Shown here in pieces: positions 23,305 to 34,880 of a DNA stretch of 64,000 bases. Each line of letters starts with the position of its first letter. Positions within the stretch are counted from its first letter, which is position 1. Made by a program: the position numbers and the translations under genes. This stretch comes from Tragulus kanchil (taxonomy: Eukaryota; Chordata; Mammalia; Artiodactyla; Tragulidae): NCBI GenBank assembly GCA_022376925.1, contig JAIOJX010000025.1:96065608-96129607 (forward strand), read 5' to 3'. Under the pieces are notes generated by a model, which was not told the DNA's origin, searched no databases, and saw only the letters and a program-made list of their open reading frames with translations.

Positions 23305-23495
23305 TAATAAGAATAGTAATAATAATAACAGCTAAAATTTACTTAACACTTATTACATGACACTGTTTTAAGTGTTTTATAGATATTTTATGTATACCTC
23401 ATAATAACGTTATAACTTTCTCACAGCTACACAGTTAATAAGTGACAGAGCCAGAGTGGGGCTCAAGACCCCTTGGGTCAAGGCCCTTAACACGT
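23305..23495 (+). mobile_element. MIR SINE (complete copy)
   Basis: 'taataataacagctaaaatt', 'cttaacacttattacatgac', 'ctcacagctacacagttaat' and 'aagtgacagagccagagtgg' are in MIR order. Its 3' half (from 23397) is repeated at 24519 by duplication 6, leaving a headless MIR there. Confidence 0.75.
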
Positions 23496-24002
23496 TCACC
23501 AGTCCTCATTTATTGAGAGCTTAAGCCTCCGTGTGTTTGCAGGGAACGATATTAACACGGGCTGAGACCCACTCACAGCCCTGATCAATAATTGCTCTCA
23601 TGACTCTAAGAATGGAAAGGGCGTGCTTTAGCTGGGGGGCAAGTAGACCAGCAAGAAGTTAAGGAATCTGTCCTGTGTGCACATGCAGCGTTCTAACGTG
23701 CATTGACCTGGTGTTCCAAAGTCCACAGCAGATTTCCCACCTGTTACTGATCAGTATGACCTCAGCTAAAGAGCCCATGTGAATCAAATCACTTGTTTTT
23801 CTCTTAGTTTTTTCATTTCCAAGATGTTTTTCTCCTGGCTCAGTCAAAGCTGCAAAAACCTTCACTAGTTTGTTGCCCCACAATAATGGACTAGGGTGAA
23901 GGAAATACTATGAGGTAGGTTTGACGGTAATCCCAAATTGACTGATGATTCAGTGGGGTATGCTCATAGTGATTTGAAAGTGATGATAAAAGCAATGTGG
24001 TT

Positions 24003-24028
24003 GGGCCGGGGGTGGGGGTGGGGGAGGG
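24003..24028 (+). other. G-rich tract with quadruplex-forming pattern
   Basis: Five runs of three or more G separated by one or two bases (ggg cc ggggg t ggggg t ggggg a ggg). It is duplicated at 25124-25149. No CpG island or promoter-like context surrounds it. Confidence 0.75.
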
Positions 24029-25123
24029 CAAGCTGGTTTTACAGGAAGGTGTAGCAACACATACTTTTTTGTTGCCCAGTATCTAAACATTTTTCATATT
24101 TTGGAAGGATTTCAAAATAGAAGGCAGAGTCCTACCTCCTACCATGGGAGCCAAAAGTTTGTGTGCAGGAGCAGATAATCTTTCTCCAAGCTTATACATA
24201 TAGTAGCTTAAGTGTAGGTATGTCACCTAGGCTGGACACATCAGATACACCCATCTGGAGTTTTAGTTCTTATAGGAGTAATGGAAGAAGGCAGTGGATG
24301 GTTAGGATGGTTAGAGTTGTGTGTTTTTTTTTGTTTTTGTGTGTGGCAGAATCATGAGTCCAGTAGTATAATTGTTAAGTGATGGTGACATAAGGGCAGC
24401 TTCCTCAGCAGCCTACATCTATGGTGGGTGTGACTGTCTCTTGGTTTCTTCTTATTTTTGAGGCTGGTTCTCCCATTCCACAGATCTTGAGAAGTCTGAA
24501 AATTTCTCCGTTAATGACCCTCATAATAACGTTATAACTTTCTCACAGCTACACAGTTAATAAGTGACAGAGCCAGAGTGGGGCTCAAGACCCTTGGGTC
24601 AAGGCCCTTAACACGTTCACCAGTCCTCATTTATTGAGAGCTTAAGCCTCCGTGTGTTTGCAGGGAACGATATTAACACGGGCTGAGACCCACTCACAGC
24701 CCTGATCAATAATTGCTCTCATGACTCTAAGAATGGAAAGGGCGTGCTTTAGCTGGGGGGCAAGTAGACCAGCAAGAAGTTAAGGAATCTGTCCTGTGTG
24801 CACATGCAGCGTTCTAACGTGCATTGACCTGGTGTTCCAAAGTCCACAGCAGATTTCCCACCTGTTACTGATCAGTATGACCTCAGCTAAAGAGCCCATG
24901 TGAATCAAATCACTTGTTTTTCTCTTAGTTTTTTCATTTCCAAGATGTTTTTCTCCTGGCTCAGTCAAAGCTGCAAAAACCTTCACTAGTTTGTTGCCCC
25001 ACAATAATGGACTAGGGTGAAGGAAATACTATGAGGTAGGTTTGACGGTAATCCCAAATTGACTGATGATTCAGTGGGGTATGCTCATAGTGATTTGAAA
25101 GTGATGATAAAAGCAATGTGGTT

Positions 25124-25149
25124 GGGCCGGGGGTGGGGGTGGGGGAGGG
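25124..25149 (+). other. G-rich quadruplex-pattern tract, duplicate
   Basis: Copy of 24003-24028 within duplication 6, same run pattern. Confidence 0.75.
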
Positions 25150-25764
25150 CAAGCTGGTTTTACAGGAAGGTGTAGCAACACATACTTTTTGTTGCCCAGT
25201 ATCTAAACATTTTTCATATTTTGGAAGGATTTCAAAATAGAAGGCAGAGTCCTACCTCCTACCATGGGAGCCAAAAGTTTGTGTGCAGGAGCAGATAATC
25301 TTTCTCCAAGCTTATACATATAGTAGCTTAAGTGTAGGTATGTCACCTAGGCTGGACACATCAGATACACCCATCTGGAGTTTTAGTTCTTATAGGAGTA
25401 ATGGAAGAAGGCAGTGGATGGTTAGGATGGTTAGAGTTGTGTGTTTTTTTTTGTTTTTGTGTGTGGCAGAATCATGAGTCCAGTAGTATAATTGTTAAGT
25501 GATGGTGACATAAGGGCAGCTTCCTCAGCAGCCTACATCTATGGTGGGGTGTGACTGTCTCTTGGTTTCTTCTTATTTTTGAGGCTGGTTCTCCCGCCAT
25601 TCCACAGATCTGGTGAGACAGTCTCTGTAGACTACCAAACAATTTACTTCCTGTTTACGTGGAGAGTTTGTTCCTTTCGTTTGCAAAGATAAATGATGAT
25701 GTACAGAGGCCTTAGCAGGGTTGACAGTGACTGGCATTTTAGTCATGATGAGTGAAAGCAGATA

Positions 25765-26065
25765 GTTTGACACTCACACAGAAATGTTTGGACTCAACTA
25801 GATAAGGGCAAGGAGTGTGTGGAAGGAGTCAGTAGAGGAAGTAGAGTTGGTTGTTATCTACCCAGATGTGGTTAAGGCAGTCGTGACAGTGGATGGATTT
25901 GTTGGAGAGAGTGTATGAAGAGAGAAAAGAATGCCCAGGACAAATCTTTGGACTATACCACAGAGAGAGAATAGGAGAAGAAAGAAATGACAGCAATCAG
26001 AGAGGTGGGTGGAAAGACAATACAGTTCAATCATACAGGTCAAGGAAGGAAAGAAGTTCAAGCAG
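25765..26065 (-). mobile_element. L2 LINE fragment
   Basis: 'gttggagagagtgtatgaag', 'agaaaagaatgcccaggac' and 'aaatctttggactata' match the antisense L2 interval (…gagagtgagtgtagatagagaag…ggtccaaggactgagccctgg). Overlapping open frames at 25858-26199 are not genes. Confidence 0.45.
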
Positions 26066-26260
26066 TTATCAACATTTTTGAAAGAATAAAATTTATTTTA
26101 AAATGCTTTGTTTCAGAAAGCTTTAAAAATTTGAAACTCAGACTTTTGAATTCAAAATTCTTAGTGAGTTCTTACTTCTTTCTATGGTTGTGTAACTAGA
26201 TAACTGAGTAATGTGTAAGATTTCTTTTTGCTCTTAACCTTTTAAGAAATTATGTTGACA

Positions 26261-26655
26261 GGGCTTCCCTGGTAGCTCAGTGGTAAAGAGTTTGCCTGCC
26301 AATGCAGGAGACACAGGTTTGATCCCTGATCTGGGAAGATCCCACATGCTGCGGAGCAACTATGTCTGTGAGCCACAACTATGGAACCTGTGCTCTAGAG
26401 CCTCGGAGCCGCAACTATGGAGCCCACACGCTGCAACTACTGAAGCCCATGAGCCCTGGAGCCCGAGTTCCACAGCAAGAGAAGTCACTGCAACAAGAGG
26501 CCTGCTCACCTCAACTAGAGAGTAGCCCCCACTCCCTGCAACTAGAGAAGAGCCTGTGGCAGCAGTGAACACCCAGAATAGCCAAAAATAAATAAATAAA
26601 TAAAAACAAAAAAATTTAAAAATAATTAAAAAAAGAGTTTATACTCTCAAAAAAG
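26261..26655 (+). mobile_element. CHR-type tRNA-derived SINE with target-site duplication
   Basis: The head 'gggcttccctggtagctcag' is followed by 'gcctgccaatgcaggagaca', repeated 'gcaactatgga' and 'gagcccacacgctgcaac' units, then (aaat)n and an A-rich tail. Target-site duplication 'aagaaattatgttgaca' at 26244-26260 matches 26656-26672 at 16 of 17 positions. Open frames on both strands at 26280-26572 are SINE sequence. Confidence 0.9.
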
Positions 26656-26672
26656 AAGAAATTATATTGACA

Positions 26673-27150
26673 TTGGGATAGTCTAATTTTTATCTTAAAA
26701 AAATTGATTAAGATGGTAAACTGGTGTTTACACACTTTGAGAAAAATAGAACCATTAGAGAATCCAGAGCTAGACCATCTCCCACAATTGACATGGCTAA
26801 TTTTCCCAAAGTGATAGGAAACAGAATGTATTTTTTAAAAAGTCTAAGCTCTCTACTTCCTTCTGGAACTCCTCTCACTAATGGGAATTATTCAGACCTC
26901 TGGATAGGAGTATGAGTGTTTCTAGGGATGGTCAAGATTCTAAAGAATTAAAACAAAATATTCTCTAACCTTTAAAGCAAAATAGGTTTTCTTTTGTTTG
27001 ATTTACTATGACTATCAAGTTTTCTTTCAATGTGATCCATAAAACAGGATTCTGTGTCCAGATGTATTTGGGTAACTTCGGGTAAAACAAAAAAAAGTTT
27101 TAAATTTTAATTCCTCTCTGAGTATTTAGTATTGGAAATGCATATAGGGA
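26673..27150. other. unassigned sequence
   Basis: Nothing recognised. A short 'ttcacaggtggctcagatgg' at about 27151-27172 is a Bov-tA head fragment. Confidence 0.4.
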
Positions 27151-27224
27151 TTCACAGGTGGCTCAGATGGTGGAGAAATGCATTTATTTATTTATTTTTA
27201 AATATATTTACCTTCTCAGATTCA

Positions 27225-27748
27225 GCCACTTTTCTTTTTTTTTTTTTTAATTTTATTTATTTTTGGCTATCCTGGGTGTTCACTGCTGCCACAGCCTCTT
27301 CTCTAGTTGCAGAGAGTGGGGGGCTACTCTCTGGTTGAGGTGAGCAGACTTCTTGTTGCAGTGACTTTTCTCATGGAGCTCGGGCTTTAGGGCTCAAGGG
27401 CTTCAATAGTTGCGGCACATGCGAGGCTCTAGAGCACAGACTCAATAGTTGTGGCTCATGAGCTTAGTTGCTTCTCAGCATGGGGGATCTTCTTGTTTTG
27501 GTGACTTTTTCTTGTTGTGGTGACCTTTTCTTGTTGTGGAACTTGGGCTCTAGGGCATACAGGCTTCATAGTTGTAGCACATGGGCTCAATAGCTGTGGC
27601 TCTGAGGTTCTAGAGAACAGGTTCCATAGTTGTGGCTCACGGGCTTAGTTGTTCCAGAGCATGTGGGATCCTCCTGGATCAGAGATTGAACTTGTGTCTT
27701 CTGCATTGGCAGGGGAGCTCTTTACCCCTGAGCTACCAGGGAAGCCCC
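27225..27748 (-). mobile_element. CHR-type tRNA-derived SINE, antisense
   Basis: A T-run (antisense poly-A) is followed by 'tttatttttggctatcctgg', tandem 'cttgttgcagtgac' and 'atagttgtggctca' units, ending 'tgagctaccagggaagccc', the reverse complement of the SINE head. The repeated middle makes it longer than a standard copy. Confidence 0.85.
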
Positions 27749-28549
27749 TGCATTTAATTTTTTGATAGACAAATACTGGTTAAACATCTTCCAGGGCCAG
27801 ATGCTGTGCTAGCACTGGGGACATAGTAGAGGCCTCCCTTTAGCAAAGTGAGGGCTGATGAGAATTTCCTGTTATTCTGCAAGCAAATAGAAGGTATATA
27901 GTTTCTCTTATGTTTTCTTTTTTTAACCAGAAGAATCTTTTCTTCCTTCCTTTTTTCAGTGGAATACCTCTGGGGACTGTCTTTCTCAGGAAAATGCTTT
28001 GAGAAAATGTAGAGCTACATTTACTAATAGATTCCCTTAATATGACCTTTCTCAGTGTCTACCCTAGGAGGTCCAGATGCTAGAGAACAAGGCCAGGAGG
28101 ATGAGCATGCAATGAAGAAGACCCAACTAAAGATTTCACACAGTTAGATTTCCTAAGTGCACTCAGCCACTTAGGTCAGCATTGGGAACCTAAGAACAAG
28201 ATAGGACTCAAGTACTTTGAAGTATTGAAGTTCTTCAATGGTTTAATATCAAGAGGAATGTGGATAGAAAACATTTATTTTAGAAATTTTCAAAATATCA
28301 ACTATCAATTTAAATTCTAACCTGAGGGTATATTTATTATCTTCTTTCCTGCCCAGGGGTAGGGAGATGCCACCAGAAGATTACTTTGGGCTTAGAAAGC
28401 TCTGGATATTTTTTCTTTGTGGAGAAGAACTAAGGAGGCAAAGGTCGGAGATGGTAAGCGCAAAGGTAGTCGGTTAGAGAAGAACATGAATCAGCAGCAA
28501 AACTTGGGGACCTGAAGTTACTTGTAATCAATACTATAAATTAGTCACA
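27749..28549. other. mostly unassigned; possible weak L2 at 27765-27900
   Basis: 'ccagatgctgtgctagcact' followed by 'ggggacatag' suggests the antisense L2 start. The rest (27900-28549) shows no family I can name. Confidence 0.35.
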
Positions 28550-29329
28550 TTGTAAAAGTGTTGAGGGTTCTATGGGCCTCATATCTTACACTTATATGTA
28601 TGATTTGACACATAATTATGTAAGGCCTGCTGTCCATGGAAATCTTAAGATTGTTTTAAGAAATGACTAGTTTATACTACTGTGATGGTATCAGGAAAGG
28701 AGAAGGCCTTCAATCTAAGATAGACCTGGATTTGAAACTTTCTTCATTTTCTATTAGGTGCGCCTGATATAATTATTATGCTGTTAATTATGTGCAAAGG
28801 CTCCGTAAAGGTTACAAAGATGAAACAAACAGGAACTCTATCCTCAAAGACTTGATGATTTGAATGGGAGATAAAGCATGTATTTTTACCCATGATACAA
28901 GGTAGGAAATGAATAAAGATCATAATAAGTTATGCAGTACGATTCAACCCTATATTTTCAGTTTACAATTTCCTTCATTTGAAATAATAAAGGGTTCTCA
29001 TTTGCATCTGAAGATTGTATCATAGTCAATCTGATTTCTTAAGAATGAATACTTTGTTGCCAGACACATCAGAATCATACATATTTCTACTTTGCCTCTA
29101 GAAAGCTTTGCTTTTATTTGTCCAAATTAGGCATTAATTAAACAGATAATATAATTTCTACTCATAAACAATTTGTATAATTTATAGAGTACTTTCTAAG
29201 CTTCAACCTGCCTTCACATCTATTTTCTCATGTGTTCCTTGTAACAATTAGATGTAGTACTAGAACTTTTTTTAAATTACAATTAAATTTTTTTCATTTT
29301 TTAAATAAAAATTTTGGTCTCTTTTATTG

Positions 29330-29450
29330 GTCCTTCATTTATCTATTTTCATCCATCTTAATTGGCCTGTGTGGGCCTCCCATCGCCATGGTTTCTCTCA
29401 TTGCAAAGCACCGGCTCTGGGCGCATGCACTCCAGAGCTCTGGCCTTTGT
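29330..29450 (-). mobile_element. tRNA-derived SINE fragment, antisense (first copy)
   Basis: 'tctattttcatccatcttaa', 'tgtgggcctcccatcgccat' and 'ctccagagctctgg' are the 3' half of the CHR-like SINE in reverse. The tRNA-like head is missing. Open frames at 29232-29625 are repeat sequence. Confidence 0.8.
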
Positions 29451-30446
29451 ACCCAGACAGCTTGACACCATTATGCTTGGGGACCACTTTAAACAGCAAA
29501 ATCTCCTTTTTGCTCCCCCAAAAAAGTGCAGAAAAATGAGAAAAATGTGATACTAAATAGATTGCAAAACACTGCCAGTTTTTACAGTATGAGAGTTGAC
29601 AAAAGAAGGCAGAACATCTCCTCATTTGACCTCAGTAAGAATGTGCATATAGGGTGACTCATTTTTTTGTAAAAGTGTTGAGGGTTCTATGGGCCTCATA
29701 TCTTACACTTATATGTATGATTTGACACATAATTATGTAAGGCCTGCTGTCCATGGAAATCTTAAGATTGTTTTAAGAAATGACTAGTTTATACTACTGT
29801 GATGGTATCAGGAAAGGAGAAGGCCTTCAATCTAAGATAGACCTGGATTTGAAACTTTCTTCATTTTCTATTAGGTGCGCCTGATATAATTATTATGCTG
29901 TTAATTATGTGCAAAGGCTCCGTAAAGGTTACAAAGATGAAACAAACAGGAACTCTATCCTCAAAGACTTGATGATTTGAATGGGAGATAAAGCATGTAT
30001 TTTTACCCATGATACAAGGTAGGAAATGAATAAAGATCATAATAAGTTATGCAGTACGATTCAACCCTATATTTTCAGTTTACAATTTCCTTCATTTGAA
30101 ATAATAAAGGGTTCTCATTTGCATCTGAAGATTGTATCATAGTCAATCTGATTTCTTAAGAATGAATACTTTGTTGCCAGACACATCAGAATCATACATA
30201 TTTCTACTTTGCCTCTAGAAAGCTTTGCTTTTATTTGTCCAAATTAGGCATTAATTAAACAGATAATATAATTTCTACTCATAAACAATTTGTATAATTT
30301 ATAGAGTACTTTCTAAGCTTCAACCTGCCTTCACATCTATTTTCTCATGTGTTCCTTGTAACAATTAGATGTAGTACTAGAACTTTTTTTAAATTACAAT
30401 TAAATTTTTTTCATTTTTTAAATAAAAATTTTGGTCTCTTTTATTG

Positions 30447-30567
30447 GTCCTTCATTTATCTATTTTCATCCATCTTAATTGGCCTGTGTGGGCCTCCCAT
30501 CGCCATGGTTTCTCTCATTGCAAAGCACCGGCTCTGGGCGCATGCACTCCAGAGCTCTGGCCTTTTG
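30447..30567 (-). mobile_element. tRNA-derived SINE fragment, antisense (duplicate)
   Basis: Second copy of the SINE fragment at 29330, in copy 2 of duplication 7. Confidence 0.8.
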
Positions 30568-30829
30568 TACCCAGACAGCTTGACACCATTATGCTTGGGG
30601 ACCACTTTAAACAGCAAAATCTCCTTTTTGCTCCCCCAAAAAAGTGCAGAAAAATGAGAAAAATGTGATACTAAATAGATTGCAAAACACTGCCAGTTTT
30701 TACAGTATGAGAGTTGACAAAAGAAGGCAGAACATCTCCTCATTTGACCTCAGTAAGAATGTGCATATAGGGTGACTCATTTTTTTGCAATCTGTGCAAG
30801 ACTACAAAACAACAGTTGAGTATGGGTTA

Positions 30830-31028
30830 AGTGAATGTCACTCAGTAATGTTTGACTCTTTGGGACTCCATGGGCTGTAACCTGCCGGGTTTCTCTGTCC
30901 ATGGGATTCCCAGGCAAGTGTACTGGAGTGGGGAACTGTTCCCTTCTCCAAGGGATCTTCCCAACCCAGGGATGGAACCCAGGTCTCCTGCACTGCAGGT
31001 AGATTCTTCACCATCTGAGCCATCAGGA
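30830..31028 (-). mobile_element. Bov-tA SINE, antisense, with target-site duplication
   Basis: 'actccatgggctgtaacctg', 'ctgtccatgggattcccagg', 'ggtctcctgcactgcaggta' and 'ccatctgagcc' give a nearly full antisense Bov-tA. The target-site duplication 'agtatgggtta' is at 30819-30829 and 31029-31039. Open frames on both strands here are SINE sequence. Confidence 0.9.
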
Positions 31029-31039
31029 AGTATGGGTTA

Positions 31040-31330
31040 GTAAGGAGGCAAATGCAGGATGTATGAATGACAAGGATGGACTACATCTTGTTTACCTTTG
31101 TGTCATGGGTAACTATAATGTTGCTTGGCATGTAGTAAGAACTCAATACATATGGTGAATAAGTAGTGTCCTTTAATTTTTAAATGAATCTCAGTTATAT
31201 TGTCTTACTCTGATTTGTGACGTACTAATTTTGTAAAAGTGAACATTTTAGAATAATATGATTGCTTGCTTGAATAGACTCATAATTGTTTCCCCTTGGA
31301 ACTTGGAAAATATTGCTCTCTTATCTCTGG
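31040..31330. other. unassigned sequence
   Basis: Nothing recognised between the Bov-tA and duplication 8. Confidence 0.4.
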
Positions 31331-31603
31331 CATCTAAAATTGATAAAAATTGTGATCCCAATTGAAATGTCAGTCCTTTGTAGTGTACCTATTAATTCCT
31401 ACCCTCTGTGCCTCCTTTGGAAGCTTTTGGGACTTTTAAAAATTTTTTTTGGAAAATGAAAATTCATATGTATTTGGACTTTCTAAATTGAAACATTTAT
31501 ATCTTTCTATAGTGCTGGAAATTTTTCTTTACTGGTTATTTCATTGGGTGTATCTTTTCCTCCATTCTCTCTATTACTACAGAAATCTTATTGAATTCTA
31601 AAC

Positions 31604-31810
31604 ATGGTGGCTCAGATGGTAAAGAATCTGCCTGCAGTGCAGGAGACCCAGGTTTGATCCCACTGTTGGGAAGGTTCCCTGGAGAAGAGAATGGCACCCT
31701 ATTGTGGTACTCTTACCTGAGAAATTCCATGGACTGAGGGACCTGGCTGACTATAGTCCATGGGATCACCAAGAGTGAGACACGACTGAGTGACTAACAC
31801 TCACACAAAT
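31604..31810 (+). mobile_element. Bov-tA SINE (first copy)
   Basis: 'atggtggctcagatggtaaa', 'gcctgcagtgcaggagaccc', 'ggagaagagaatggcaccct' and 'gacacgactgagtgactaac' run in sense order. Near full length, with a few diverged positions. Confidence 0.9.
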
Positions 31811-32137
31811 ATCTGAATCTATATAACATATTTCTTTGAGTTGCTTTTATACATTTAACACATTATCTTTTCATACTGTGTTCTGAGAGCATAAGCTGGC
31901 TTAGATTTCTAACTCAAATATTAATCTTCAGTCATGTCCCATTATCATCTTTAGTTTATATATTGTTTTAGAGAAAACTTATAAATATTTTCACTTGAGT
32001 TAATTTTAAAATATGGTATGAGGGATAGAATACAACTCTTCCTTTTGAATGTGGGTATCAAGGTGTTCAAGCACCATTTGTTAAAGGAATTATTTCCCCA
32101 TTGGATTGTAAATTCATAGGGAAATGCAAGGACAGAA

Positions 32138-32346
32138 AAGCCAATTCAATCTTGAAAAAGAAGAAAGTTGGAGACCTTGCTGATTTTAAAATTTAACATA
32201 AAACTACAATAATCAAGACAGTGTGATACAGACGTAGAACTAGACATACAGATTGATAGAATAAAATGGACAGTCCAGAAGGAAACCCTTACATTCCGTA
32301 AGCAAGGTCTCCAACTCTTCTTTTTCAAGATTGAGTTGGCTTTATC
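32138..32346. repeat. inverted repeat inside the L1 (arms about 43 bp)
   Basis: The left arm, about 32138-32184, and the right arm, about 32302-32346, are reverse complements apart from a few mismatches. Both contain 'gaaaaagaaga' or its complement and 'ggagaccttgc' or its complement. They come from the same ORF2 stretch in opposite orientation. The copy is at about 33199-33407. Confidence 0.8.
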
Positions 32347-32660
32347 GTTCCCTATTCATTTAGAATCAACGTGTCAATTTCTGCAAAAATGGCTGCTGGG
32401 ATCTAAAATTGATAAAATTGTGATCCAATAACCCTTGTAGTGTACCTATTAATTCCTACCCTCTGTGCCTCCTTTGGAAGCTTTTGGGACTTTTAAAAAT
32501 TTTTTTTGGAAAATGAAAATTCATATGTATTTGGACTTTCTAAATTGAAACATTTATATCTTTCTATAGTGCTGGAAATTTTTCTTTACTGGTTATTTCA
32601 TTGGGTGTATCTTTTCCTCCATTCTCTCTATTACTACAGAAATCTTATTGAATTCTAAAC

Positions 32661-32866
32661 ATGGTGGCTCAGATGGTAAAGAATCTGCCTGCAGTGCAGG
32701 AGACCCAGGTTTGATCCCACTGTTGGGAAGGTTCCCTGGAGAAGAGAATGGCACCCTATTGTGGTACTCTTACCTGAGAAATTCCATGGACTGAGGGACC
32801 TGGCTGACTATAGTCCATGGGATCACCAAGAGTGAGACACGACTGAGTGACTAACACTCACACAAA
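32661..32866 (+). mobile_element. Bov-tA SINE (duplicate)
   Basis: Copy of the SINE at 31604 within copy 2 of duplication 8. Confidence 0.9.
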
Positions 32867-33895
32867 TATCTGAATCTATATAACATATTTCTTTGAGTTG
32901 CTTTTATACATTTAACACATTATCTTTTCATACTGTGTTCTGAGAGCATAAGCTGGCTTAGATTTCTAACTCAAATATTAATCTTCAGTCATGTCCCATT
33001 ATCATCTTTAGTTTATATATTGTTTTAGAGAAAAACTTATAAATATTTTCACTTGAGTTAATTTTTATATATGGTATGAGGGATAGAATACAACTCTTCC
33101 TTTTGAATGTGGGTATCAAGGTGTTCAAGCACCATTTGTTAAAGGAATTATTTCCCCATTGGATTGTAAATTCATAGGGAAATGCAAGGGACCCAGAAAA
33201 GCCAATTCAATCTTGAAAAAGAAGAAAGTTGGAGACCTTGCTGATTTTAAAATTTAACATAAAACTACAATAATCAAGACAGTGTGATACAGACGTAGAA
33301 CTAGACATACAGATTGATAGAATAAAATGGACAGTCCAGAAGGAAACCCTTACATTCCGTAAGCAAGGTCTCCAACTCTTCTTTTTCAAGATTGAGTTGG
33401 CTTTATCGGTTCCCTATTCATTTAGAATCAACGTGTCAATTTCTGCAAAAATGGCTGCTGGGATTTTGACAGAAATTGTATTGAATCTATAGATCCATGT
33501 AAGGTGTATTGCAATGTTAGCAATACCAACCCTTCCGGATCCATGAATGTGGGATGTCTTTCCATTTGTTTAGATCTTCTTTAGTTGCTTTTCATGGTAC
33601 TTTATGGTTTTTACTATATGATTTACATTCTTTTGGTTAAATTTATTGTAACTATTCTACTTGTTTGAATTCTATTATAAATGGGATTATTTTCTTAATT
33701 TCATTTTTTGTGTTGTTTATGGCTCGTATGTAGAAATAGAAGTGAATTTCATTCAGTAATCTTGTATTTTGGCAACCTTGCTGAACTCGTTTACTAGTTC
33801 TAATAGCTTGTGTGTTTGCACGTGTATTCTTTAGGACTTTCTAAACATGAGACCATGTCATCCATGAATAGAGATGAGTTCTTTTTTTTTTTTTT

Positions 33896-34395
33896 CCAAC
33901 CTGGGTACCTTTTATTTATTTTTCTTTTCCCTTTTCATCTTTCTCTTCTTCTTCATTCCCACCTTCTCTTCTTCCTTTTTCTCTCTTATTATATATTTCT
34001 TCTGTCATTTCTAGAGACTGGAGCAGATAGGAGGGGAAATTGGCCTAGCCTACCATCTTAATTCAACCTGAGCATTATGCATACCAATGAAATGTAAGAA
34101 ATGACTAAAATGAGAATTGTTAATTAAACTGCAGTACACCAACATAATGATACATCATACAACCATTAAATATATATGGCCAAAGAATGCTTAAGTCTAT
34201 GCAAAGTGTGTGATATATTAAGTATAAAAAGCTAGAGACTTTTTATGATTATTTAAGACTGTTTTTATGGTATGATTATAAAATATACAGAAGAAAGTAT
34301 TACTAAATTCTTAGGGAGAAAGGTGATAAAATATGCCAAAATATTTATCAAACATTAATCATGTTATTAAAAAACATCTGTCCTATCATTTGAAG
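33896..34395. other. unassigned sequence
   Basis: A T-run (33880-33895) and a pyrimidine-rich stretch (33920-34010), then AT-rich sequence. Nothing coding. Confidence 0.4.
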
Positions 34396-34399
34396 GTTC

Positions 34400-34880
34400 A
34401 TATTTAGTGGTTAAGCCAGTACTTGTAACTTCTTACATGCCATGGCCCCTGGGCAATTTGTCGGTACATTTTGGACTATTTTCTTCCTTGTCCTCTCAGC
34501 TACAGTCAAAAGGAGCTCTTTTTTGTTCTTTGAGCATATCAGATTTACCTCAGGACCCTTTTCTTTATTGTTTTGTATGCATGGAACATTATCTTCCCAG
34601 ATATTCCCATGGCTTAATCCATTACTTCTTTCAGGCTTCTGATCTACTTTTACTTTATCAGTCTACCCTATAAAAAATAGCAGCCCTGTCTTTTCCTTTA
34701 TACTGCTTTTTCTTTGTAAATCATTGCTATCTTACTGTGTTCATTCTTTCTCTACTACAATATGAATGCAATGAAAGCAGAAACTTTGTCTTGTTCACTG
34801 CTCCATCTTCAGAGCCTGGAACAGTGTTTGGCACATAGTCAGTACTTAATGAATGTTTGTTAAATCCATAATTTTGTGAA
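34400..34880 (+). mobile_element. L2 LINE 3' region
   Basis: 'ggaacattatcttcccagat', 'ttctttcaggcttctgatct', 'gtctaccctataaaaaatag', 'cagagcctggaacagtgttt' and 'cagtacttaatgaatgtttg' follow the sense L2 3' end in order. The 88-residue frame at 34407-34673 is decayed L2 ORF or chance. Confidence 0.7.

Larger units (their letters stand above)
23397..25612. repeat. tandem duplication 6 (about 1.1 kb unit)
   Basis: Copy 1 is 23397-24498 and copy 2 is 24519-25612, offset about 1120. Mismatches cluster at the start of copy 2 ('gacccttggg' against 'gaccccttggg') and the end of copy 1 ('ctcccattcc' against 'ctcccgccattcc', 'agatcttgagaag' against 'agatctggtgagacag'). Apart from the MIR and a G-rich tract the unit is unassigned. 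Confidence 0.95.
28550..30787. repeat. tandem duplication 7 (about 1.12 kb unit)
   Basis: Copy 1 is 28550-29669 and copy 2 is 29667-30787, offset 1117. The clear internal difference is 'ggcctttgtaccc' against 'ggccttttgtaccc'. Copy 2 continues past the shared end as 'ttttttgcaatctgtgc'. It includes weak L2 (28750-28935) and MIR-like (about 29155-29275) sequence plus the SINE below. Confidence 0.95.
31332..33465. repeat. tandem duplication 8 (about 1.07 kb unit)
   Basis: Copy 1 is 31332-32402 and copy 2 is 32401-33465. Copy 2 lacks about 15 bases near its start ('gatccaataacccttgtag' where copy 1 has the longer form). Copy 1 has small losses near its end ('gcaaggacagaaaag' against 'gcaagggacccagaaaag', 'tatcgttccc' against 'tatcggttccc'). 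Differences therefore sit on both sides of the junction. Confidence 0.95.
32030..33895 (-). mobile_element. L1 LINE ORF2 fragment, antisense, with internal inversion, cut by duplication 8
   Basis: Antisense ORF2 landmarks are 'gttcaagcaccatttgtta' with 'atttccccattgga' (32060 and 33125), 'tcaatttctgcaaaaatggc' (33437), 'ttgaatctatagatccatgt' (33482), 'accttgctgaactcgtttac' (33775) and 'gagaccatgtcatccatgaa' (33849). Between about 32105 and 32297 (copy 33166-33360) the sequence is sense L1 ('aatcttgaaaaagaagaaag', 'actacaataatcaagacagt'). A segment is therefore inverted within the element. The minus-strand open frames at 32146 and 33207 are not genes. Confidence 0.8.

Noticed and set aside
24163..24357. 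64-residue frame conserved in two copies (24163, 25283)
   Set aside because: The identity is due to duplication 6. It has no protein signature.
33880..34061. T-run followed by a hydrophobic 83-residue frame as a membrane peptide
   Set aside because: The hydrophobicity comes from translating a poly-pyrimidine tract. There is no supporting signal.
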